64,000 nt of DNA, taken from positions 1 to 64,000 of the forward strand of contig NZ_CP117268.1 in the NCBI RefSeq assembly GCF_007000325.2, read 5' to 3'. This stretch comes from Rhizobium rhododendri (GTDB taxonomy: Bacteria; Pseudomonadota; Alphaproteobacteria; Rhizobiales; Rhizobiaceae). Within the stretch, counting starts at the first letter, position 1. Each line of letters opens with the position of its first letter. The notes beneath the pieces are model-generated. The model was not told the DNA's origin. It worked only from the letters and a program-made list of their open reading frames with translations, and did not search any database. Below are positions 18,180 through 26,180 of this stretch, piece after piece. The position numbers and the translations under genes were made by a program.

Positions 18180-18195
18180 TAGAATACTTATTCTA
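18180..18195. promoter_or_regulatory. Perfect palindrome in the leader of binding protein 2
   Basis: TAGAATA-CT-TATTCTA is a perfect dyad with 7-bp arms, centred about 36 bp before the ATG at 18224 and upstream of the ribosome-binding site AAAGGAGAGG. Its position fits a repressor operator or an mRNA hairpin; no T-run follows. Confidence 0.5.
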
Positions 18196-18223
18196 TCGAC
18201 ATTATTTATTAAAGGAGAGGGAC

Positions 18224-19237
18224 ATGGAATACGAGCGTTCTAAGGGTGGAATTGGCCGGCGTGATCTGTTGAAGCTGTCGGCGATAGCTGGCGCTGCGGT
18301 GGCGGGAGCAACATTGGCCGGGCGGGCGCCCGCATCTGCCGCCGATGGTGAACTGTCTCTGAAGGGCAAACGCATCGCGATCAGTGCTACGGGCACGGAT
18401 CACTTCTTCGACCTTCAGGCCTATAACGCCCAGATTGCCGAAGTGAAGCGCCTTGGCGGCGAGCCGATCGCCGTCGATGCCGGTCGCAACGACGGCAAGC
18501 TTGTGTCGCAGCTGCAAACCCTGATTGCCCAGAAGCCGGATGCGATCGTCCAGATTCTCGGCACGCTCAGCGTCATCGATCCATGGCTGAAGAAGGCTCG
18601 CGATGCCGGCATACCGGTGCTGACGATCGATGTGGGCTCCACCAACTCGCTCAACAACACGACGTCGGACAACTGGGGGATCGGCAAGGATCTGGCACTG
18701 CAGCTGATTTCCGATATTGGCGGTGAAGGAAACATGGTCGCCTTTAACGGCTTTTACGGTGTCACGCCCTGCGCCATCCGCTACGACCAGCTGGTCAATG
18801 TCGTTAAATATTTCCCGAAGGTGAAAATCCTCCAGCCGGAACTGCGCGACGTCATCCCCAATACCGTGCAGGATGCTTTCACCCAGATCACCGCGCTGCT
18901 CAACAAGTTTCCGGAAAAGGGATCGATCAAGGCAATCTGGTCGGCATGGGATATCCCGCAACTCGGTGCCACCCAGGCTTTGGCGGCTGCAGGCCGCACG
19001 GAAATCAGGACCTACGGGGTCGATGGCAGCCCGGAAGTGCTGCAGCTCGTCGCAGATCCGAACTCGCCGGCCGGCGCCGATGTCGCGCAGCAACCGGCGG
19101 AGATAGGACGCACAGCCATCCACAATGTTGCAAAGCTGCTCGCCGGCCAGACCCTGCCGCGCGAAACCTACGTCCCGGCTCTGCTCGCCAATAAGGCCAA
19201 TGTCAACGAAGTCACCAAGAAGCTCGGCATCGGCTGA
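18224..19237 (+). CDS. CUT2-type ABC substrate-binding protein with Tat signal (system 2)
   Basis: A 337-residue periplasmic binding protein of the sugar/autoinducer type. The N-terminus has a twin-arginine signal (GRRDLLKLS) followed by a hydrophobic Ala-rich stretch ending near ASAAD, so it is probably exported folded. The body has type I binding-protein features (KRIAISATGTDHFFDLQAYN; QKPDAIVQILGT; VLTIDVGSTNS). The ATG at 18224 was chosen over an upstream ATG because AAAGGAGAGG lies seven bases before it and the Tat motif is correctly placed. It is the first gene of a four-gene transporter set. Confidence 0.9.
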   Translation: MEYERSKGGIGRRDLLKLSAIAGAAVAGATLAGRAPASAADGELSLKGKRIAISATGTDHFFDLQAYNAQIAEVKRLGGEPIAVDAGRNDGKLVSQLQTLIAQKPDAIVQILGTLSVIDPWLKKARDAGIPVLTIDVGSTNSLNNTTSDNWGIGKDLALQLISDIGGEGNMVAFNGFYGVTPCAIRYDQLVNVVKYFPKVKILQPELRDVIPNTVQDAFTQITALLNKFPEKGSIKAIWSAWDIPQLGATQALAAAGRTEIRTYGVDGSPEVLQLVADPNSPAGADVAQQPAEIGRTAIHNVAKLLAGQTLPRETYVPALLANKANVNEVTKKLGIG

Positions 19238-19307
19238 TCTCGGGGTCATCAATGTCTGCGGCCCGGCCGCAGATCGCTCCCGATGCTGCGCGCCGCGCGA
19301 GGGTTCC

Positions 19308-20852
19308 ATGACGATTACATCCACACCTCCGCCCGGGGATCGCGATATCATCCGCCTCGAAGGTATCGACAAGCACTTCGGTGGGGCACAGGCGCTGTCC
19401 GGTGCGTCGCTCGCGGTTCGCCGTGGTACCGTTCACGGCCTGGTGGGCCAGAATGGGGCCGGCAAGTCGACGCTCATCAAGCTGCTGGCGGGACTGCACC
19501 AGCTGGACGCCGGGAGCATCGTCATCGACGGCCAGAGATTCGAAAAGCTGACGCCACATCTGGTGGAAGAGCTCGGTATCCACTTCATTCACCAGGACCG
19601 CCTGCTGGTTCCGACCTTTACCGTCGGCGAGGCGCTTTTCCTCGGGCGGGAGCCGCGTATTGCTGGAACGCCGTTTCTGGATCGCCGTGCCATGCAGCGT
19701 CGCGCGGCCGCAATACTCGAGGATTATTTTGGCATCAACTTGCCCACCGGCGCCTTGGTCAGCGAACTGTCGACTGCGGAAAAGCAGATCGTCCAGATCA
19801 CCCGGGCATTGCTCAACCAGCCTAAGATCCTCGTTTTCGACGAGCCCACTGCCGCGCTCGTGCACCGGGAAGCGGAAATCCTTTTCCAGCTGATCCGCCG
19901 CCTCCGCGATGAAGGCGTGACAATCATCTATATCTCGCACTACCTCAACGAAATCGAGGCTATCTGCGACGATGTCACTGTCTTGCGCAATGGCCGTACC
20001 GTTGCCGCGCTACCGATGGCGAGCACCTCCGCCAACGCGATTGCGCGGCTGATGATCGAGCGTGACATCGAAGACATGTTTCCAAAGCGAGCGGTGACTG
20101 TCGGAGAGGACCTGCTGCAGCTGGAAAATCTGACATCACCCGGCAAATATGCCGATGTGTCTTTCACACTCCGGCGTGGAGAAGTTCTCGGGTTGACGGG
20201 GCTGCTCGGTTCTGGCGCGAAGGAGCTGGTCCGCACACTGTTCGGCCTTGAGACCGCCACCGCCGGCACCATCGCGGTCCTCGGCAAGGCGATACAGCCT
20301 GCCGATCCGTCTGAGGCCACCGACCGCGCAATAGCCTTGGTGCCAGAGGACCGCCGCATCAATGGAGTGGCGCTCGATCTGGATGTCGGCGAGAACATCA
20401 GTCTGGCCTCCTTGCCGCGTTTCACCCGGTTTGGACTGATCGACCGGAGCCGGGAGGCATCCGAAACGGAGCGGCTGATCCACCGGCTCGAGATCAAGAC
20501 CGCAGGACGGGAGGCGCTGGTTCGGACGCTTTCCGGCGGCAATCAGCAGAAGGTCGCCATCGCCAAATGGCTGAGCCGGCATTCCGAAATCTACCTCCTA
20601 GACGAGCCGACCGTCGGCGTCGATATCGGCTCCAAGGTCGAGATCTACACGCTGATCGGCGACCTCGCCGAAAGGGGCGCCGGCATTATCGTGCTGTCCT
20701 CGGACTTGCCCGAACTGGTCGGGATAACCGACCGCATCCTCGTCTTCTTCCGAGGCCGCATCGTGCGCGAATTCGCGTCGCGCGAGACCACGCCCGATGC
20801 GGTGCTTGCCCAATCGACCGGCTCGAAGGAGGAACTGCGCCATGTCGGCTGA
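19308..20852 (+). CDS. CUT2-type ABC transporter double ATPase (system 2)
   Basis: A 514-residue RbsA/MglA-like ATPase. The first half carries GQNGAGKST and LVFDEPTAALVHRE; the second has the degenerate GLLGSGAKE and signature LSGGNQQKVAIAKW, then EIYLLDEPTVGVDIGSK. I placed the start at the ATG at 19308, giving MTITSTPPPGDRD before the conserved IRLEGIDKHFGG; a longer open frame overlapping the binding-protein gene is less likely. It overlaps the first permease by 11 bp. Confidence 0.9.
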   Translation: MTITSTPPPGDRDIIRLEGIDKHFGGAQALSGASLAVRRGTVHGLVGQNGAGKSTLIKLLAGLHQLDAGSIVIDGQRFEKLTPHLVEELGIHFIHQDRLLVPTFTVGEALFLGREPRIAGTPFLDRRAMQRRAAAILEDYFGINLPTGALVSELSTAEKQIVQITRALLNQPKILVFDEPTAALVHREAEILFQLIRRLRDEGVTIIYISHYLNEIEAICDDVTVLRNGRTVAALPMASTSANAIARLMIERDIEDMFPKRAVTVGEDLLQLENLTSPGKYADVSFTLRRGEVLGLTGLLGSGAKELVRTLFGLETATAGTIAVLGKAIQPADPSEATDRAIALVPEDRRINGVALDLDVGENISLASLPRFTRFGLIDRSREASETERLIHRLEIKTAGREALVRTLSGGNQQKVAIAKWLSRHSEIYLLDEPTVGVDIGSKVEIYTLIGDLAERGAGIIVLSSDLPELVGITDRILVFFRGRIVREFASRETTPDAVLAQSTGSKEELRHVG

Positions 20853-21864
20853 CGCTCACTACGCGGGTATCGATTTCGAACCGGCGCAAGACATTCGCCC
20901 GAGGCTCGGTCGCAATTTCACGACTGCGGCCCTTCGTGGCGGCTCGCTCCTGGCCTTTGCCGCAATCCTAGTGATCTTTTCGCTGACCGCTCCCTATTTT
21001 CTGAGCGTCGGCAATATCGGCAATGTGCTTGGCCAATCGGCCATATCGGGCGTTCTGGCGATCGGGCTTACCCTCGTTCTCATTGCCGGCGGATCGAATG
21101 TGGTGACGGGTGGCATCGACCTGTCGCTGGCAGCCAATATGGGTCTCAGCGCCGCAGTCTATGCCAGCCTGATCCAGTTCGGTTTCGGCGATGCAACGGC
21201 CATCGCGGCCGCCATCGCGACCGGGGCGTTGATCGGTGCTGTCAATGCAGCGGCGGTCGTCCTTGCGGGTATCGTGCCGCTTTTGGCAACGCTGGCGGTG
21301 ATGAATGTTGTCGGGGGCCTGGAACTGGTACTGACGCAGAACACCGTGCTGCCGGCATCGACGCCGTTTCTTTCTCTCCTCTCGGCCACCGACCCGTTCA
21401 GCATCCCTGTTCTCGCCTATGTCCTGCTCGGCTTCACACTGTTGGTGACCGGCATCGTGCAATTTACACCCCTCGGATTACGCCTTTACGCCGTCGGTGA
21501 ATTTGCCGAGGCGGCGCGCGCTGCAGGCTTACCCCTCAAGCGGCTGGTGGCGGGAGCATTTGTCGCCAGCGGCGTCTGCGGCGGCCTGGCTGGAATTCTT
21601 TCAGTCTCCTATCTGAGCGGGAGCACGACGGGCGCTGGCGAGATGCTGCTTCCGGTCGTAGTGACTGCGCTGCTCGGATCCGTCTTTTCCCGTCGCCTCG
21701 TGCCGACCATCCCGGGAACGCTGCTCTCGGCGCTGCTGGTCGGGTTCCTGGTCAACGGCTTTCAACTGCTCAATATATCGAGCACGCTTGTCAGCGGCGT
21801 CCAGGGTGCGCTGATCCTGATCGTCGTGTCCGCGACCACATTGCTGCGTCGACAGGAGAATTGA
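20842..21864 (+). CDS. CUT2-type ABC transporter permease A (system 2)
   Basis: A 340-residue RbsC-family membrane protein. Landmarks are GGSNVVTGGIDLSLAANMG near residues 87-105 and a cytoplasmic loop YAVGEFAEAARAAGLPLKRL. The ATG at 20842 has AAGGAGG nine bases upstream inside the ATPase gene, and the reading frames overlap. It likely pairs with the next permease as a heterodimer. The N-terminal ~35 residues are hydrophilic. Confidence 0.92.
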   Translation: MSADAHYAGIDFEPAQDIRPRLGRNFTTAALRGGSLLAFAAILVIFSLTAPYFLSVGNIGNVLGQSAISGVLAIGLTLVLIAGGSNVVTGGIDLSLAANMGLSAAVYASLIQFGFGDATAIAAAIATGALIGAVNAAAVVLAGIVPLLATLAVMNVVGGLELVLTQNTVLPASTPFLSLLSATDPFSIPVLAYVLLGFTLLVTGIVQFTPLGLRLYAVGEFAEAARAAGLPLKRLVAGAFVASGVCGGLAGILSVSYLSGSTTGAGEMLLPVVVTALLGSVFSRRLVPTIPGTLLSALLVGFLVNGFQLLNISSTLVSGVQGALILIVVSATTLLRRQEN

Positions 21865-21867
21865 TCG

Positions 21868-22866
21868 ATGTCCCTAACCGCACCCTTGCCAGTTACAGAC
21901 GCTGCATCAGCCCACCGCACCCTGCATAACCTTGGTCGCTACGGACTGGTGCTGGCTCTGATCGTCGTCTTTGCCATTTTCAGCCTAACGACGTCGACCT
22001 TTCTGACCTTCGCCAACCTGCAGAGCGTACTCGTCAACAATTTCACGCTGCTCGCTATCGTCTCCGTGGCCATGACCTTCGCAGTCGCCTCAGGCGGCAT
22101 CGATCTATCCGTCGGCACGGCGGTCGACATGGCAAGTTTTGCCTTCGTCTCGGTGGTGCTGGCGGGCCAGCCAGTGGCGATTGCCGCACTTGCTGGGCTT
22201 GTCGCCGGCGGGCTGGTCGGCGCATTCAACGCGCTGCTCATTTCCGGCATCGGCATATCGCCGTTTCTGGCGACGCTGGGAACGCTGTTCATCGGCCGCA
22301 GCATCCAGCAGATGCTCACGAATGGCGGTAACCCGGTCTATCTTCCCCCGAACGGCGTGCCCGCTTCCTTCCGCTTTATCGGCCATGGCACGATCGCCGG
22401 CGTGCCGACCCCGCTGTTCGTCGCATTCCTCATCATCGTGGCTGCAGCTATTATACTTTCCCGCAGCCGGTTCGGACGCGTGCTGCTGGCATCCGGCATC
22501 CAGCCCAGCGTAGTGCGCTATTCCGGCCTGTCGATCCGCGCCCATGTCGCCCTCGTCTTCATCCTGGTCGGGACAATTGCTGCTGCAGCCGGGCTGATCC
22601 TGACCGCGACCGTCAGCGTCTACATCCCCTCGTCCGGAAATGCGTTCCTGCTCAACGCCATCGGCGCAACCTTCATCGGCACTACCTTCAGTCCACGCGG
22701 CCGCCCGAACATCCCCGGCACAGTTCTCGGCGTCCTCCTGCTCGCCATCGTTGCCAACGGCCTGCTGCTCAGCGACCTGAATTTCTACTGGCAGCAGGTC
22801 GGAACAGGAACGCTCATCTTCGCCGTTCTTGCCGTAAGCTTCGCCAGCAGGAAAGCGCACGCTTGA
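21868..22866 (+). CDS. CUT2-type ABC transporter permease B (system 2)
   Basis: A 332-residue RbsC-family permease, three bases after permease A. It has the hallmark ASGGIDLSVGTAVDMASFAF near residues 72-91 and multiple membrane helices; SGIQPSVVRYSGLSIR is the ATPase-contacting loop. Two distinct permeases in one system contrast with the single permease of system 1, so the two transporters are not simple duplicates. It is the last gene of the plus-strand run and converges with the FAD oxidoreductase, with no strong terminator in the 39-bp gap. Confidence 0.92.
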   Translation: MSLTAPLPVTDAASAHRTLHNLGRYGLVLALIVVFAIFSLTTSTFLTFANLQSVLVNNFTLLAIVSVAMTFAVASGGIDLSVGTAVDMASFAFVSVVLAGQPVAIAALAGLVAGGLVGAFNALLISGIGISPFLATLGTLFIGRSIQQMLTNGGNPVYLPPNGVPASFRFIGHGTIAGVPTPLFVAFLIIVAAAIILSRSRFGRVLLASGIQPSVVRYSGLSIRAHVALVFILVGTIAAAAGLILTATVSVYIPSSGNAFLLNAIGATFIGTTFSPRGRPNIPGTVLGVLLLAIVANGLLLSDLNFYWQQVGTGTLIFAVLAVSFASRKAHA

Positions 22867-22905
22867 CGTGGCGCCGTGCGTTTGACCACGCGATGTTGAG
22901 CCAGA

Positions 22906-24228
22906 TCAGGCATGCGGCGGTAAGGCGGCGCCTGCGAGTTTCGTCTTTATCCAGTCGGCAACACGGTAATATCGCAGGGTAAGCGGCGGTCCGTATTTCA
23001 TGTAAAGAGGTGCCGCTGTCAGAGGTTCTAGCTTGAGCGAAAGATCTGACTGCGGAACGCCTTTTGCCCAGTCAGACAGGATGCCGCCCAGCATGCTGCC
23101 GGTCGGCACGCCACGACCCGAAAGGCCGGTCAGCGCAACGACGCCCGGTGCCAGATCGTAAAGACGCGGCACGGTGCGGTACTGCATGTCGAGCTCGCCG
23201 AACCAGAAATACTCCCATCGGATCTCCTGCCTGATTTGCGGATGCAGCCATTTCAACCTGTTGCTCATCACCCTGCGGGTATACTCCATGTCTCGGCCGC
23301 GCCGCCCCATCGGAAACATCGACGCGACGATCCGCCCCTCGGCATTGTACTTGTAGACATAGATATCGCCGCGACCATCGTGGACGGTGGTATTACGTGG
23401 CAGGATCGAGCGGCGCTCGTCTTCCGATAGCGGCTGCGTTGCCGCGACAAAGACCTTCTGGATCCTGAAGGTCCGGTCGAGCTTCGGCCATCCGCCAACC
23501 GTATAGGCCCCGGTGGCGAAGATCACCTTGTCTGCAACGACTTTTCCCTTGGGCGTGCGGATCGCCCAGGCGGTTCCGTCGCGCTCGCAACCGGTCACCG
23601 GCGATTGCGTATGAATAATTCCGCCCTCCTGGATGACCGCTCGGGCAAGGCCGCGGGAATAACCGAGAGGGTTGAGGTGCCCAGCCTCCTCATGCAGCCA
23701 GCCGCCGTGAAAGCGCGGGCTACCGGTAATCGTCGCCACCTCGTCCCTGTCCAGGGCCCGGGTTTTCGCGCCGACGGCGTTGTAAGTGCGCACCTTCTCT
23801 TCGATTGTCTTCATCATGCCGGGATAGGCGGCACCCATGACATAGCCGTGCTGCTGCCATTCGCACTGGATCTGGTAGCGCTCGATCATGGCGGATACGC
23901 GGTCGTTGGCGCGAGTCTGCCTGGCGATCAGCCGTTCTGCCCAAGGCTCGCCGAGCATCCGGCGCAACTCCGGCAGGCTGTAATGAGTGAACGTCGGCGT
24001 GCAATGGCCGGCGTTGCGCCCAGAACCTCCAAAGCCGATCTCTTCCCTCTCCAGAAGCAATACGCTGATGCCGTCGCTGACAAGGTCGAGCGCCGTGGTC
24101 AGCCCGGTGTAGCCCCCGCCAACGATGCAGACATCGGCTTTGAGCGTGCCCTCCAGCTCTTTCGTTTCGACAGCAGGCGCTGCGGTTTCGTACCACAAGG
24201 TCGTCTTGAACGGAGAAAACCGGGTCAT
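22906..24228 (-). CDS. FAD-dependent amine/amino-acid oxidase (PuuB/DAO family)
   Basis: A 440-residue flavoprotein of the D-amino-acid oxidase superfamily, resembling gamma-glutamylputrescine oxidoreductase. The dinucleotide-binding motif VCIVGGGYTGLTTALDL lies near residues 32-48, followed by LLLEREEIGFGGSGRNAGHC, where His/Cys-region residues of the family bind FAD. VALTGLSGRGVPTGSMLGG near the C-terminus is the second FAD contact. The ATG at 24228 starts ten bases after the permease stop and is preferred over an upstream ATG at 24264 inside that gene. It is the last gene of the minus-strand transporter operon, suggesting the imported compound carries an amine. Confidence 0.87.
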   Translation of the reverse strand: MTRFSPFKTTLWYETAAPAVETKELEGTLKADVCIVGGGYTGLTTALDLVSDGISVLLLEREEIGFGGSGRNAGHCTPTFTHYSLPELRRMLGEPWAERLIARQTRANDRVSAMIERYQIQCEWQQHGYVMGAAYPGMMKTIEEKVRTYNAVGAKTRALDRDEVATITGSPRFHGGWLHEEAGHLNPLGYSRGLARAVIQEGGIIHTQSPVTGCERDGTAWAIRTPKGKVVADKVIFATGAYTVGGWPKLDRTFRIQKVFVAATQPLSEDERRSILPRNTTVHDGRGDIYVYKYNAEGRIVASMFPMGRRGRDMEYTRRVMSNRLKWLHPQIRQEIRWEYFWFGELDMQYRTVPRLYDLAPGVVALTGLSGRGVPTGSMLGGILSDWAKGVPQSDLSLKLEPLTAAPLYMKYGPPLTLRYYRVADWIKTKLAGAALPPHA

Positions 24229-24238
24229 ATCGCGCCCT

Positions 24239-25123
24239 TCAGTTTGCATCGCTGCGCGCGTCAAGTGCGTCGCGCAGGCCGTCTCCGATGAAGTTGAAGC
24301 TTGTTACCGCCAGTGTGATCGCCACGCCCGGTACGATCGCGAGCCACGGGGCGCGGTCGAGATATTGCTGCGCACCGTTCAGCATATTGCCCCAGCTCGG
24401 CAGCGGCGGCTGGATGCCGTAACCGAGGAAACTGACATAGGCTTCGAGCAGGATGGCGCGCGCGACGGTCAGTGTGGCGGCGACGATGATCGGGCCGATG
24501 GCGTTCGGCAGGAGTTCGCGAAACATGATCCAGCGGTTGGAAAGGCCGAGCATCCGGGCAGCCAGCACGAAATCTCGCTCGCGCAGCGAGCGCACCTCGG
24601 CTTCGACGATACGGGCGATCTCCATCCAGCTTGTGACTGCAATGATAACGGTGATCATGAACGGGCTGGGCTTGATGAAGGCCGCCAGCGCCAGAAGCAG
24701 GAAGATACTGGGAAACGACAGGAAGGCATCGACGAACCGCATCAGCGCCGCACCGATACGTCCGCCGTAATAGCCGGCACAGACACCGATGACGGTGCCG
24801 AAGATCGTGCTGAGCACCATGGCGAAAAAACCGACGAGCAGCGAAATGCGTCCGGCCATGAACAGGCGGGCAGCGAGATCGCGGCCAAGCGGATCGGTTC
24901 CGAAAATATGGTAGCCGGTCAGCGGTGGGGCAAAGCGGGCGCGAAGGTCGATGTAGAGTTCGTTGAACGGCAGCAGATAGGGACCGATGACGCAGGCAAG
25001 CGTCAGCAGCGTGATCATGATCAGGCCGATCATGGCAAGCCTGTGGCGCGCGAACCGACGGAAGGTGCGGCTCTGCCACCAATGGGATTTGCTGGAGCGG
25101 GGTATGGAAGCGATTGCTGACAT
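24239..25123 (-). CDS. Oligopeptide-type ABC permease, DppC/OppC family
   Basis: A 294-residue inner-membrane permease. The N-terminal cytoplasmic segment and first helix (FARHRLAMIGLIMITLLTLAC) are typical of DppC. HIFGTDPLGRDLAARLFMAGR is the conserved periplasmic segment and EAEVRSLRERDFVLAARMLG the ATPase-coupling EAA loop. It partners the DppB-like protein encoded 10 bp upstream. Nothing looks truncated. Confidence 0.94.
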   Translation of the reverse strand: MSAIASIPRSSKSHWWQSRTFRRFARHRLAMIGLIMITLLTLACVIGPYLLPFNELYIDLRARFAPPLTGYHIFGTDPLGRDLAARLFMAGRISLLVGFFAMVLSTIFGTVIGVCAGYYGGRIGAALMRFVDAFLSFPSIFLLLALAAFIKPSPFMITVIIAVTSWMEIARIVEAEVRSLRERDFVLAARMLGLSNRWIMFRELLPNAIGPIIVAATLTVARAILLEAYVSFLGYGIQPPLPSWGNMLNGAQQYLDRAPWLAIVPGVAITLAVTSFNFIGDGLRDALDARSDAN

Positions 25124-25133
25124 GATCTTTTTC

Positions 25134-26084
25134 CTAACTCAGCCGGATGCGCGGATCGACGAAGGCAACGAGGAGATCGGCGATCAGACTACCGAACAGC
25201 ACGAGTATCGCCGAAAACATCAGGAGACCCATGACAACCGGATAGTCGTTGTACCCGAGACTATCCAGAAACAGCCGCCCCATGCCAGGCCATGTGAAGA
25301 CGGTCTCGGTCACCAGCGCTCCGCCGAGAATGGTCGGAAGCTGCAGCCCCGCCAGGGTGATCATCGGCAGGAGTGCATTGCCGATGACGTGTTTCATCAG
25401 GACCCGCCGTTCCGACAGCCCCTTGGCCTTTGCGGTGCGAACAAAGTCCTGGTGGATGACGTCAAGCGTCGCGGTGCGCATGTAGCGGCTCCAGACGGCG
25501 ACGTTGACGAGCGCCAGAACCACCGTCGGCATGATCAGGTGGATGGCATAGTCACTGACCGAGCCGTTGCCGATCGTGTACATGTTGCCCGCTGGCAGCC
25601 ACCGCAATTTAAGGGCAAACAGATAGATCGCGACAAGTCCGAACCAGAACGTCGGGATCGACAGGGCGACCATGGCACCCACGGTGGCGGAATAATCGAA
25701 GATCGAATAGCGCTTGGTCGCGCCCTTGATGCCGACCCAGGTCCCGACGGCAATCGACAACACGGTCGATGAGCCCATCAGCAGCAGCGTGGCAAAGAGA
25801 TGCCCGGTGATGATGCCGAGCACCGGCTGGCTGTCGCGATAGGAGTGACCCCAGTCACCCTGCAGAAGATGCCAGAGCCAATCGAGATACTGGATCGGCA
25901 GCGGCCGGTTCAGGCCCATCTGCTCGGAGATGCGGTCGAGCGTTTCCTTGGTCATCCCGGGGGTGAGCGCGTATTGCGACAACGGCCCTCCAGGCGCAAG
26001 GTTGAGGACGGCGAAGCCGATCATCGACACCAGAACCAGAAGGATCAGGCTCTGCCATAAACGGCCCATAAGATAGTGCAGCAT
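25134..26084 (-). CDS. Oligopeptide-type ABC permease, DppB/OppB family
   Basis: A 316-residue permease. It begins MLHYLMGRLWQSLILLVLVS, the usual DppB opening, with GGAGAG upstream of the ATG at 26084; an in-frame ATG 69 bp earlier adds a charged leader not found in the family. NLAPGGPLSQY and the EAA loop (VIHQDFVRTAKAKGLSERRV) are present. It is separated from the binding-protein gene by a hairpin-bearing gap. Confidence 0.94.
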   Translation of the reverse strand: MLHYLMGRLWQSLILLVLVSMIGFAVLNLAPGGPLSQYALTPGMTKETLDRISEQMGLNRPLPIQYLDWLWHLLQGDWGHSYRDSQPVLGIITGHLFATLLLMGSSTVLSIAVGTWVGIKGATKRYSIFDYSATVGAMVALSIPTFWFGLVAIYLFALKLRWLPAGNMYTIGNGSVSDYAIHLIMPTVVLALVNVAVWSRYMRTATLDVIHQDFVRTAKAKGLSERRVLMKHVIGNALLPMITLAGLQLPTILGGALVTETVFTWPGMGRLFLDSLGYNDYPVVMGLLMFSAILVLFGSLIADLLVAFVDPRIRLS

Positions 26085-26137
26085 CGCGGTCTCTCCGATG
26101 ATTGCGGGACGCATAGTCCCGGACGTCGAATGCCTCT

Positions 26138-26167
26138 CCCGCCCCTCCCGCAAAAGGAAAGGGCGGG
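26138..26167. repeat. Intercistronic hairpin after the peptide-binding-protein gene
   Basis: CCCGCCC (26138-26144) and GGGCGGG (26161-26167) can form a perfect 7-bp GC stem with a 16-nt loop, lying between the binding-protein stop and the permease start in the minus-strand operon. Such hairpins often protect the upstream mRNA so that binding protein exceeds permease. No T-run follows, so it should not fully terminate. Confidence 0.55.
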
Positions 26168-26180
26168 TAAGGGATCGGCG

